Shown here piece after piece: positions 5,097 to 10,997 of a stretch of DNA of 10,997 nt (positions are counted from its first letter, which is position 1; each line of letters starts with the position of its first letter). The notes under the pieces were generated by a model that worked only from the letters and a program-made list of their open reading frames with translations, ran no database searches and was not told the DNA's origin. The DNA is from Dehalococcoidia bacterium (lineage in GTDB: Bacteria; Chloroflexota; Dehalococcoidia; Dehalococcoidales; W498), in contig JAUWEU010000008.1 of NCBI GenBank assembly GCA_030608125.1, positions 1 through 10,997 on the forward strand. Direction: 5' to 3'. A program made the translations under genes and the position numbers.

Positions 5097-5402
5097 ATGG
5101 CACTGGTTGAAGTAAGTGTAATTCCCGTAGGCACGCCGACACCTTCGGTTAGTCAATATATAGCCCGGGCGGTGAAGGTACTTGAAGGCGAGAAAGACAT
5201 AAAGTATGAGCTAACAGCGATGGGAACAATTATTGAGGGTGATTTGGAGCAGGTCTTGACTTTAGTTCGGAAAATGCACGAAGCTGTATTTAATGCCGGA
5301 GTTATGAGAGTAGTAACTACAATTAAGATTGACGACCGGCGAGATAAGGCTTCAAGCATGAGTAGTAAAATGGAATCACTGAAGAGAAAGTTGGAGTATT
5401 AA
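5097..5402 (+). CDS. MTH1187-family (DUF77, YkoF-like) protein
   Basis: A 101-residue protein of the MTH1187/DUF77 family, small alpha-beta ferredoxin-like proteins that form oligomers and have been linked to thiamine-related ligands. Motifs seen are VEVSVIPVGTPTPSVSQYIA, YELTAMGTIIEGDLEQVL, and VMRVVTTIKIDDRRDK, the usual end of the domain. The ATG at 5097 is preferred because GAGG at 5084-5087 is nine bases upstream and the protein then begins MALVEVSV as relatives do. A TTG at 5082 would add five residues. It lies 27 bases after the NifX-like gene. Its role in this cluster is unknown. Confidence 0.87.
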   Translation: MALVEVSVIPVGTPTPSVSQYIARAVKVLEGEKDIKYELTAMGTIIEGDLEQVLTLVRKMHEAVFNAGVMRVVTTIKIDDRRDKASSMSSKMESLKRKLEY

Positions 5403-5404
5403 AT

Positions 5405-5707
5405 ATAGCTAATTTTGACCAAATAGATGAAGCACGACGATTGTTAGGCTTGGGGGAGGCGGCTACCTTGAAGCAAGTGAAAGCAGCCTACAAGAGGGCA
5501 GCTAATCGCTACCATCCTGATAGGTGTAAAGAGGTAGATAAGGCAAAATGTGATGGGATGATGAAGAAGATAAATGAGGCGTATGAGTTAATAATGAAAT
5601 ATTGCGCTGAATATAGCTATCCCTTTGGTGAAGAAGATGTGAGAAGAACATATCCACACGATGAGTATCTGAGGAAATACCACTACGGTTGGTTTGATGG
5701 TATATGA
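5405..5707 (+). CDS. J-domain (DnaJ-like) protein; probable AUA start at 5405
   Basis: A short J-domain protein. Helix II and the HPD motif are clear (KQVKAAYKRAANRYHPDRC), followed by KINEAYELIMKYC and a C-terminal FGEEDVRR...YHYGWFDG tail, so it should stimulate an Hsp70 ATPase. No zinc-finger or substrate domain of full DnaJ is present. The only standard start codon (TTG 5441) would begin at LLGLGEA and cut off helix I. The frame stays open upstream, encoding ANFDQIDEARRLLGL, which fits helix I of related proteins, and has no ATG, GTG or TTG there. AUA at 5405 lies eight bases after GGAG (5393-5396), so I chose it (100 residues; HPD at 37-39). If that is wrong, the gene is 5441-5707 (88 residues). 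A J-protein fits cofactor insertion, as HscB does in Fe-S assembly, but that link is an inference. Confidence 0.72.
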   Translation: MANFDQIDEARRLLGLGEAATLKQVKAAYKRAANRYHPDRCKEVDKAKCDGMMKKINEAYELIMKYCAEYSYPFGEEDVRRTYPHDEYLRKYHYGWFDGI

Positions 5708-6413
5708 TTCAATGATGGAGAGGGTGCTCTTTAATGACCAGGCTACGCAATATGCTCTTTGGTATCAGACACCAGAGGGGCAGTACGCCGATACCTTAGA
5801 AAAGGAGTTGTTTCTCAAGCTAGTCCGGCCTAAATCCGGTCAGAGTGTGCTTGATATCGGCTGTGGCACCGGACATAATCTGGCTTTCTTCAAGGAATTG
5901 GAGCTGAAGGCGGCTGGCATTGATGCGTCTAAGCCAATGTTGGCTATTGCGTCCAAGAAACTTGGACCCGATGCTGAACTCCATTGGGGTCATGCTGAGG
6001 CACTACCATTTGATAACGATTCTTTTGACATTGTTACTTTAATTACTGTGTTAGAGTTTGTTTCTGACCCAACCAAAGTGCTCAAGGAAGCAGGGCGGGT
6101 GGCGCGGGCGCAAATTTATCTAGGGGTCTTAAACAAAATTTCACTGCTTGGAATAAATCGCCGAATCAAGGGCAAATTTCGGGATTCCATTTATAACCAG
6201 GCAAAGTTTTATAGCATCTGGGAGATAGAGGCAATGGTCAGAAGGGCAATGGGGAAGGTGCCTCTTGAGTGGCGGAGTACCTTATTTTCCCCACTAAGCT
6301 GGCATAAGTATATTTATCGTCTCGACAGGCTTATGCCTTCGGTCAACAACCCCTTCGGTGCATTTCTAGGCGTGAAGCTAAATGTGGAGAGGGGAAAAAG
6401 GAACGGCGCGTGA
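5697..6413 (+). CDS. SAM-dependent methyltransferase (UbiE/class I type)
   Basis: About 238 residues with a class I Rossmann methyltransferase core at roughly 48-150. Motif I is VLDIGCGTGHNL at about 51, followed by an acidic strand-2 end AAGIDASKPMLAIA, then HAEALPFDNDSFDIVTLITVLEFVSDP (motifs II-III) and VLKEAGRVAR. The C-terminal half (after NRRIKGKF) has no motif that would identify the substrate. The start is uncertain: TTG 5694, ATG 5697, ATG 5712 and ATG 5715 are all in frame. The first two overlap the J-domain gene by 11-14 bases and none has a strong ribosome binding site. I use 5697. It is a less usual member of a NifX/MinD cluster and may methylate a small molecule or a protein partner. 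Confidence 0.82.
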   Translation: MVYDSMMERVLFNDQATQYALWYQTPEGQYADTLEKELFLKLVRPKSGQSVLDIGCGTGHNLAFFKELELKAAGIDASKPMLAIASKKLGPDAELHWGHAEALPFDNDSFDIVTLITVLEFVSDPTKVLKEAGRVARAQIYLGVLNKISLLGINRRIKGKFRDSIYNQAKFYSIWEIEAMVRRAMGKVPLEWRSTLFSPLSWHKYIYRLDRLMPSVNNPFGAFLGVKLNVERGKRNGA

Positions 6414-6490
6414 TGCTAGCCCCAGCTTAGAGCCAAAAGATAAAAGTGCTGTTGCTGGTCTCTATATAAGATAGAAAGGAAGTATTGTTA

Positions 6491-7501
6491 ATGATTACCA
6501 AAGAACAGATTGAGCAGGCGCTCATTGAGGTGCTCGTTCCTGGGGCAGGGCGTAGTATAGTGCAACTAAATATGGTACGGGAGATTGAGGCTATAGATAA
6601 TACGGTCAAGATTACCCTAGCCGCTACTGCCTTGAGCCAAGGCTCCCAGGACTGGGTCAGGACAAAAACAAAGGCAGTGGTGGAGGGACTGCCCGAGGTA
6701 AATAAGGTAGAGGTAGAATTTATAGAGCGCAAGCCTGCAGAGCTAAACCAGATTAACCATGTCATTGCTGTAATGAGTGGTAAGGGGGGAGTGGGTAAGT
6801 CCCTGATAGCTAGTCTTATGGCAGTTGCCCTCCATCGTCAGGGAAACGAGGTAGGTGTTCTGGATGCTGATATTACCGGTCCCAGCATCCCTAAAATGTT
6901 TGGCATATCCACTCGACCTGGTGGTAGTGATACCGGAATTCTGCCAGTGATATCAAGGTCGGGGATAGAGATTATATCCATTAACTTGCTTCTGCCTCAG
7001 GAGGATGATGCCGTTATCTGGCGTGGTCCTCTTATCTCTAAGGCTATTACACAGTTCTGGGAGGAGGTAGTCTGGGGCAGGCTTGATTACTTAGTGGTAG
7101 ACCTGCCCCCGGGCACTGCCGATGCCTCTCTTACCGTAATGCAGACAATTCCTATATCCGGGGTAATCATCGTTTTCACCCCTCAGGACTTAACAGCTAT
7201 GGTGGTTAGAAAAGCAGTGAATATGGTGCAGAAGATGGATAAAGCTATCCTGGGTGTAGTTGAGAATATGAGCTACCTGTACATACCCGAAATAGATAAG
7301 CGAATTGAACTCTTTGGCAAGAGTAGAGCAGAGGACATGGCACAGGTAGCCGGTGCCCCTTTTCTGGGGCAGTTACCCATAGACCCGGAGTTAGCCAGGT
7401 TATGTGATGAAGGCACTATAGAAAGCTACAACTCTGACGCCTTCATTGCTCTTAGTCAAGCCTTTGTCCAGGCATTGCCTAAAACCAAGGTAGAATGGTG
7501 A
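6491..7501 (+). CDS. Mrp/NBP35-type P-loop ATPase with N-terminal DUF59 (MIP18-like) domain, cysteine-poor
   Basis: A 336-residue protein of the Mrp/ApbC Fe-S carrier family. Residues 1-78 form a DUF59 domain (VPGAGRSIVQLNMVREIE, then VNKVEVEF). Residues 88-330 form the ATPase, with KGGVGKS at 98-104, VLDADITGPSIPKMFG, VIWRGPLISKAI, YLVVDLPPGTADASLT and GVVENMSYLYIPE. Normal Mrp proteins carry a CxxC after ENMSY that holds a bridging cluster. Here that position reads YLYIPEIDKRIELFG with no cysteine. The DUF59 TPGCP cysteine is also replaced (AATALSQGS). The only cysteine visible is in RLCDEG near the C-terminus. The ATG at 6491 has AAAGGAAG (6475-6482) eight bases upstream; a TTG at 6485 is too close to it. 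It ends inside the radical SAM start. Confidence 0.9.
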   Translation: MITKEQIEQALIEVLVPGAGRSIVQLNMVREIEAIDNTVKITLAATALSQGSQDWVRTKTKAVVEGLPEVNKVEVEFIERKPAELNQINHVIAVMSGKGGVGKSLIASLMAVALHRQGNEVGVLDADITGPSIPKMFGISTRPGGSDTGILPVISRSGIEIISINLLLPQEDDAVIWRGPLISKAITQFWEEVVWGRLDYLVVDLPPGTADASLTVMQTIPISGVIIVFTPQDLTAMVVRKAVNMVQKMDKAILGVVENMSYLYIPEIDKRIELFGKSRAEDMAQVAGAPFLGQLPIDPELARLCDEGTIESYNSDAFIALSQAFVQALPKTKVEW

Positions 7502-8265
7502 AATCTATAATCTATGGTCCTGTTCCTTCATGGCGGCTGGGTAGGTCTTTGGGAGTGGATTTAGTCTCTACTGAGGGCAAGACCTGCTCCTTTGACTGCA
7601 TCTACTGTCAACTGGGCAGAACAATATATCCTCAGATGGAACGGCGAGAATTTGTGACCATAGCTCAGCTAGCCACAGAGCTGGAGGCAGTAAAAAACAA
7701 TATAGTGGCTGACTATGTTACCTTCTCCGGGATGGCAGAGCCAACCCTAGCCAGCAATCTAGGAGAAGCCATCAGGATAGCCAAGTCAATCCTACCCTTA
7801 CCAGTGGCAATTCTAACTAACTCCTCTCTTATGCCCAGGGAAGATGTGTGTGATGATTTAGCACAGGCAGATGTAGTAATAGCCAAAATAGATGCGGCTA
7901 ATGAACAGATGTTCCGGCAGATTAATAACCCTGTGGTAGATTATTCCTTTGACCAAATACTCTGCTCCATAGAAGACTTCAGAAAAAGATTCAAGGGAAA
8001 GCTAGCTTTACAAATGATGTTCATTGCTATAAATAAGGATTATGCCCGACAAATGGCAGACATAGCCAGGCGGCTTTCACCTGATGAAGTACAGCTTAAT
8101 ACCCCACTGCGTCCCTGCCCGGTGAAACCGTTAACCCCAGAGGCAATGACCATTATAGAAAGTGAGTTTACCGGTCTAAGAGTGGTAAATGTCTATCAAG
8201 GGCTGAAACCAGAGGTTGTGCCACTAAATTTAGAGGAAACATTAAGACGGAGACCAAAACTATAG
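7495..8265 (+). CDS. Radical SAM protein, COG0731-like
   Basis: A 256-residue radical SAM enzyme. C31, C35 and C38 (CSFDCIYCQLG) form the CX3CX2C motif that binds the [4Fe-4S] cluster for SAM cleavage. The start YGPVPSWRLGRSLGVD and VTFSGMAEPTLASNLGEAI are typical of the COG0731-like group, which is often annotated as Fe-S oxidoreductase or wyosine-synthase-like. Other landmarks are VVIAKIDAANEQMF, RRLSPDEVQLNTPLRPCPV and LTPEAM. No SPASM or extra cluster domain is seen. The gene overlaps mrp by seven bases (ATGGTGA), so it is translationally coupled. Starts at ATG 7495 or GTG 7498 are both possible, with AAGG at 7487-7490. The substrate is unknown. A role in maturing the cluster's cofactor or protein partners is an inference. 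Confidence 0.87.
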   Translation: MVKSIIYGPVPSWRLGRSLGVDLVSTEGKTCSFDCIYCQLGRTIYPQMERREFVTIAQLATELEAVKNNIVADYVTFSGMAEPTLASNLGEAIRIAKSILPLPVAILTNSSLMPREDVCDDLAQADVVIAKIDAANEQMFRQINNPVVDYSFDQILCSIEDFRKRFKGKLALQMMFIAINKDYARQMADIARRLSPDEVQLNTPLRPCPVKPLTPEAMTIIESEFTGLRVVNVYQGLKPEVVPLNLEETLRRRPKL

Positions 8266-8281
8266 CTAGCAAGGCTTATTC

Positions 8282-8851
8282 TCAAAAATCCTGGGCTGGT
8301 TTTATCGGTAATGGTAAGCCAGCCACCATCAGGTAAATCTCATCAGCTCGCTGTGCCAATATCTGGTTTGCTTTACCCAGAAGGTCACGATATAACCTGC
8401 CCACTTTATTAGCCGGCACTAAACCTGTGCCAACCTCGTTGGTAACAATAATGAAGCTGGCATCAACTTGGTTGATACACTCTACTAGCTGGCTAATCTC
8501 ATCAGTAAGCTTTTTCTCAATAAGGGGAGCGTCAATTTGCTCGGTATTCTGGTGGCTATATTGACCAAAAATGTTATTAACCAGGAGGGTGATGCAGTCC
8601 AAAATCACTACCTGAGCCTCACCAATTTTTTGAAGAATCTCCCTACCGACATGGGTGGTAACCTCAAGGGTGCTCCAGGCTGATGGTCTTGCCTTTTGGT
8701 GCTCTTCAATGCGGTGCCGCATCTCCTCATCACTAGCCTCGGCTGTTGCCACAAAGAGTACCGGTTTGTCTAACTTTAGGGCAAGCTCCTGGGCAAAAGT
8801 ACTTTTGCCACTACGGGCGCCACCAATTATTAAGATGCACATTTTACTCAC
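8282..8851 (-). CDS. cobU: Adenosylcobinamide kinase / adenosylcobinamide-phosphate guanylyltransferase
   Basis: A 189-residue CobU. It phosphorylates adenosylcobinamide and then transfers GMP to give adenosylcobinamide-GDP, in the cytoplasm, late in cobalamin synthesis or salvage. Seen: P-loop GGARSGKST (10-18), VLFVATAEASDEEM, the RIEEHQKARP segment (47-56) in which the family has its GMP-accepting histidine, ILDCITLLVNN (Walker B-like), and VTNEVGTGLVPANKVGRLYRDLLGKANQ. Length is normal. I use the GTG at 8851, five bases after GAGG (8857-8860). ATG 8842 is in frame but 14 bases from it. It is the last gene of the cobT-cobS-cobC-cobU unit and ends 16 bases from the convergent radical SAM gene. 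Confidence 0.95.
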   Translation of the reverse strand: MSKMCILIIGGARSGKSTFAQELALKLDKPVLFVATAEASDEEMRHRIEEHQKARPSAWSTLEVTTHVGREILQKIGEAQVVILDCITLLVNNIFGQYSHQNTEQIDAPLIEKKLTDEISQLVECINQVDASFIIVTNEVGTGLVPANKVGRLYRDLLGKANQILAQRADEIYLMVAGLPLPIKPAQDF

Positions 8852-8873
8852 TTTGTCCTCAAGTCATACCTCT

Positions 8874-9479
8874 TTATCTCAAATGAGAAACCTCGTTTAA
8901 TAGATTTAGTATCGCTCCCTGGGAATAGGTTTCCACTATACTAAGCGAAGCCAAATCAAGGCGAAACTGCCGCCAGTGCCGCAACTCTAAGCCTAAAAGA
9001 TGGCATACCAGTAGCCGCAGCGGTCCGGCATGAGCCACAATAAGTATTGTTTCCTCTGGGGTATGCTTCTCCAGTGTGCTTAAGAATTTGCTCACCCGGT
9101 TATTGAACTTATCAAAATTTTCGCCATCGGGAAACTCAAGACCGAGACTCCGGCTGACCCACGCTTGAGCAACCTCAGGATAAAGCCGACTAACCTCGTC
9201 AAATGTCAGCCCCTCAATCTTGCCAAAGTTAACCTCGTTCAGCTCGTCACAGGTTATAACATTTGACTGGTGCTTAGAGGCTATAACCTTAGCCGTTACC
9301 GAAGCTCGCTGTAGGTTACTGGTATAAATAGCATCAATCTTCTCTGTTGCCAGCCGGTCACGCAATCTTTCAGCCTGCCTGAGTCCAGCACCACTCAGCT
9401 TGACATCACTCTGCCCCCAGTACCTTAGAGCACTGCCTGATTCAGTATCACCATGTCTCACCAGGAGTAATTTAGACAA
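8874..9479 (-). CDS. cobC: Histidine phosphatase, probable alpha-ribazole-5'-phosphate phosphatase
   Basis: A 201-residue member of the phosphoglycerate mutase-like phosphatase branch. The catalytic motif LLLVRHGDT has R8 and the phospho-accepting H9, and the core continues with R58 (NLQRAS), E82 (LNEVNFGKIEG) and H150 (IVAHAGPLRLL). The family is broad, but its place between cobS and cobU supports CobC, which removes phosphate from alpha-ribazole phosphate (or from cobalamin phosphate) during nucleotide-loop assembly. The start is TTG 9479 behind GGAGGT. The gap to cobS is 13 bases and to cobU 22 bases. Without the context a general phosphatase would be as likely. Confidence 0.88.
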   Translation of the reverse strand: MSKLLLVRHGDTESGSALRYWGQSDVKLSGAGLRQAERLRDRLATEKIDAIYTSNLQRASVTAKVIASKHQSNVITCDELNEVNFGKIEGLTFDEVSRLYPEVAQAWVSRSLGLEFPDGENFDKFNNRVSKFLSTLEKHTPEETILIVAHAGPLRLLVCHLLGLELRHWRQFRLDLASLSIVETYSQGAILNLLNEVSHLR

Positions 9480-9492
9480 TTATACCTCCGAA

Positions 9493-10272
9493 CTAGGCTA
9501 ACCCCAACCACTGGTTGTAAGCCAGCAGACAAACAAGGATAAGCACACAAACCTCAGCCACCTCATTTATAGCCCCGTAGGTGTCACCGGTAAGACCAGA
9601 AAACTTACGCTTAAAATAGGCTGCCATAGCTATGGTGATAACCCAGATACCTACTATTATAGCTGGTCCTACTAAAAAAAAGTAAGTTATGTTTGCCCAC
9701 CAAGCTAGACCTATGGCTACCGCCAGGGTTATGAGTGTAGCCATAATAAATCTTGGCCAGTCAGTAGCCTGCTTACGCTCCTTTCCCAAACCTGATGCTC
9801 TGGCAGAGGGATAGGCGAAAATAGCATAGACCATTGCCCAACGACTTACTACCGGCATAAGTACCAGGGTCATCATCAGTAAAGGCTCAGGCACACTATT
9901 CAGTGAGATATATTTAACCAGTAGTAGGCAACAAGCGCCAATAATACCAAAACCGCCGACCCGACTGTCACGCATTACCTGCCATCTTTCTTCAGGAGTC
10001 TTGTGCCCACCTATCCCGTCGCAGGTATCAACAAAGCCATCAAGGTGCAATGCGCCACTAATCACCACCAGGGCAACAATCAGCAGCACATTAGCTACAG
10101 ACGAAGGTAAAAAAAGACCCAAGAGCCAATAAAGCCCGACCAGGATTAGACCGATAAGAAAGCCGACCACGGGATAATAACCCACGGAGCGTACAAATTC
10201 CTCCCGGCTAGCTTCACGCCCCCAGGGTAATGGTATACTGGTTAGAAATCTTATCGCCGCCAGCAACGACAA
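9493..10272 (-). CDS. cobS: Adenosylcobinamide-GDP ribazoletransferase (cobalamin synthase)
   Basis: A 259-residue integral membrane protein that joins adenosylcobinamide-GDP with alpha-ribazole (phosphate). It begins LLAAIRFLTSIPLPWG, has the family hallmark GALHLDGFVDTCDGIGG (73-89) followed by RWQVMRDSRVGGFGIIG, with Asp/Arg residues expected to bind Mg and the GDP moiety, and near the end has FSGLTGDTYGAINEVAEV. About six to seven hydrophobic segments are apparent (roughly 35-52, 60-75, 108-125, 132-150, 170-190, 194-215 and 240-255). The likely start is TTG 10272, five bases after cobT stops, and a second in-frame TTG lies at 10266. The ribosome binding site is weak, consistent with coupling to cobT. 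Confidence 0.95.
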   Translation of the reverse strand: MSLLAAIRFLTSIPLPWGREASREEFVRSVGYYPVVGFLIGLILVGLYWLLGLFLPSSVANVLLIVALVVISGALHLDGFVDTCDGIGGHKTPEERWQVMRDSRVGGFGIIGACCLLLVKYISLNSVPEPLLMMTLVLMPVVSRWAMVYAIFAYPSARASGLGKERKQATDWPRFIMATLITLAVAIGLAWWANITYFFLVGPAIIVGIWVITIAMAAYFKRKFSGLTGDTYGAINEVAEVCVLILVCLLAYNQWLGLA

Positions 10273-10277
10273 CTTTG

Positions 10278-10997
10278 TTACTCTTCTTTCTCTGATACCT
10301 CAGCCTCAGCAAAGGTAGCCATTTCAGCCAGAATCCTGGCTGAAGTCTCAGCCAGAAATATTCCCAGCGCAGCCCCGGTGCCCTCACCCAAACGCATGTC
10401 CAGAGTGAGCAATGGCTTAAGCCCAAGATGCTCAAGTAGTAACCGATGACCTGACTCAGCCGAAAGATGAGCCGCAATAAGGAAAGCCTTCAATCCTGGC
10501 GCTAGTGCCGTGGCAATGAGAGCTGCCGCCCCAGAGATAAAGCCATCAATAACTACCGGAATGCGGTGGGCGGCTGCGGCTAACATCACCCCAACCAACC
10601 CACCAATCTCAAAGCCACCTACCTTAGCCAGCACAGCCAAAGGCTGAGCCGGGTCAGGGCGGTTCACCGCCAGAGCTCTGTTTATTACTTCCACCTTATG
10701 GGTCAACTGCTCATCAGTTATACCAGTACCTCTACCAGTTACCTCAGCCACTGGTTTCCCAGTAATAACGGCACAAATAGCGCTGCTGGCAGTAGTATTA
10801 CCGATGCCCATATCACCAGTGCCTACTATATCCAGACCCTTAGCCACCTCTTCCTTTACTATTTCAATCCCCGTCTCAATTGCCCTCACTGCCTGCTCGT
10901 CAGTCATAGCTGGACCTAGACATATATTTTGGGTGCCAGGGGCAACCTTCCTGGATAAAAGCTGAGGATTGGTTTCCAGCTCAGATGCCACCCCCAT
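10278..10997 (-). CDS. cobT: Nicotinate-nucleotide--dimethylbenzimidazole phosphoribosyltransferase, C-terminal two thirds (cut by right edge)
   Basis: 239 residues of CobT are visible, ending at TAA 10278. The N-terminal 110 or so residues lie beyond the window, and the ATG at 10997 is internal. CobT activates the lower-ligand base by forming alpha-ribazole phosphate from nicotinate mononucleotide. Diagnostic stretches are NPQLLSRKVAPGTQN, IVGTGDMGIGNTTASSA, VTGRGTGI, VLAKVGGFEIGGLVG, VVIDGFISGAAAL and MRLGEGTGAALG. The Glu of LGEGTGA (visible residue 205) corresponds to the family's catalytic base. It is the most upstream gene seen of the cob operon, so any promoter or cobalamin riboswitch would lie outside the window. 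Confidence 0.96.
   Translation of the reverse strand: MGVASELETNPQLLSRKVAPGTQNICLGPAMTDEQAVRAIETGIEIVKEEVAKGLDIVGTGDMGIGNTTASSAICAVITGKPVAEVTGRGTGITDEQLTHKVEVINRALAVNRPDPAQPLAVLAKVGGFEIGGLVGVMLAAAAHRIPVVIDGFISGAAALIATALAPGLKAFLIAAHLSAESGHRLLLEHLGLKPLLTLDMRLGEGTGAALGIFLAETSARILAEMATFAEAEVSEKEE

Noticed and set aside
6452..6470. Possible internal promoter before mrp (TATAAG at 6465-6470)
   Set aside because: No -35 hexamer at acceptable spacing. The 77-base gap alone is not enough evidence.
6427..6765. Minus-strand open frame of 112 codons over the start of mrp
   Set aside because: Antisense to a firmly identified gene and without recognisable domains.
8266..8281. Bidirectional terminator between the convergent radical SAM and cobU genes
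   Set aside because: The 16-base gap has no G+C-rich hairpin followed by a T run on either strand, only the short palindrome GCTAGC.
10698..10919. Plus-strand open frame of 73 codons
   Set aside because: It lies opposite cobT and has a low-complexity Ser/Thr-rich translation.
1..10997. CRISPR array, insertion sequence or rRNA
   Set aside because: I looked for regularly spaced direct repeats, transposase motifs and rRNA sequence on both strands and saw none.

Overview
This window looks like chromosomal DNA of an anaerobic bacterium. Sigma-70-like promoters, strong Shine-Dalgarno sites and a lipobox point to Bacteria. Ferredoxin-containing ATPases, a radical SAM enzyme and corrinoid-salvage genes point to an anaerobe. 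The style of the Mrp, J-domain and cob genes suggests Chloroflexota, perhaps Dehalococcoidia, but that assignment is only an impression.

Left edge (1-1265): the start of a serpin-type lipoprotein gene runs off the window on the minus strand. A poor region follows, holding a remnant of a HerA-like ATPase. Then comes a complete tRNA-Ala(TGC) gene on the minus strand, with its own promoter and a rho-independent terminator.

Centre (1228-8265, plus strand): a closely packed gene set starts from a clear TTGACA/TATTAT promoter that overlaps a 16-bp dyad. The order is UPF0251/DUF134 HTH regulator, NifX-like cofactor-binding protein whose coiled-coil tail is in another frame, a 57-aa zinc-knuckle-like protein, FmdB-type zinc ribbon, a glycine-rich zinc-ribbon protein, two tandem MinD-type ATPases each with an inserted 2x[4Fe-4S] ferredoxin domain, a second NifX-like protein, an MTH1187-type protein, a J-domain protein, a SAM methyltransferase, an Mrp-type ATPase without its usual cysteines, and a radical SAM protein. 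The core (two MinD-ferredoxin ATPases, NifX-like proteins, Mrp) resembles the orange protein (ORP) complex genes of Desulfovibrio. It is probably a system that builds or carries a metal or Fe-S cofactor. Its substrate cannot be read from sequence.

Right side (8282-10997, minus strand): a compact cobT-cobS-cobC-cobU operon converges on the cluster. Its products perform the lower-ligand activation and nucleotide-loop assembly steps of cobalamin salvage. cobT is cut by the window edge.

Points most worth checking are the frame break in the first NifX gene at a G5 run, the Mrp protein without Fe-S ligand cysteines, the likely non-canonical AUA start of the J-domain gene, and the small zinc-knuckle protein that ordinary gene calling may miss.
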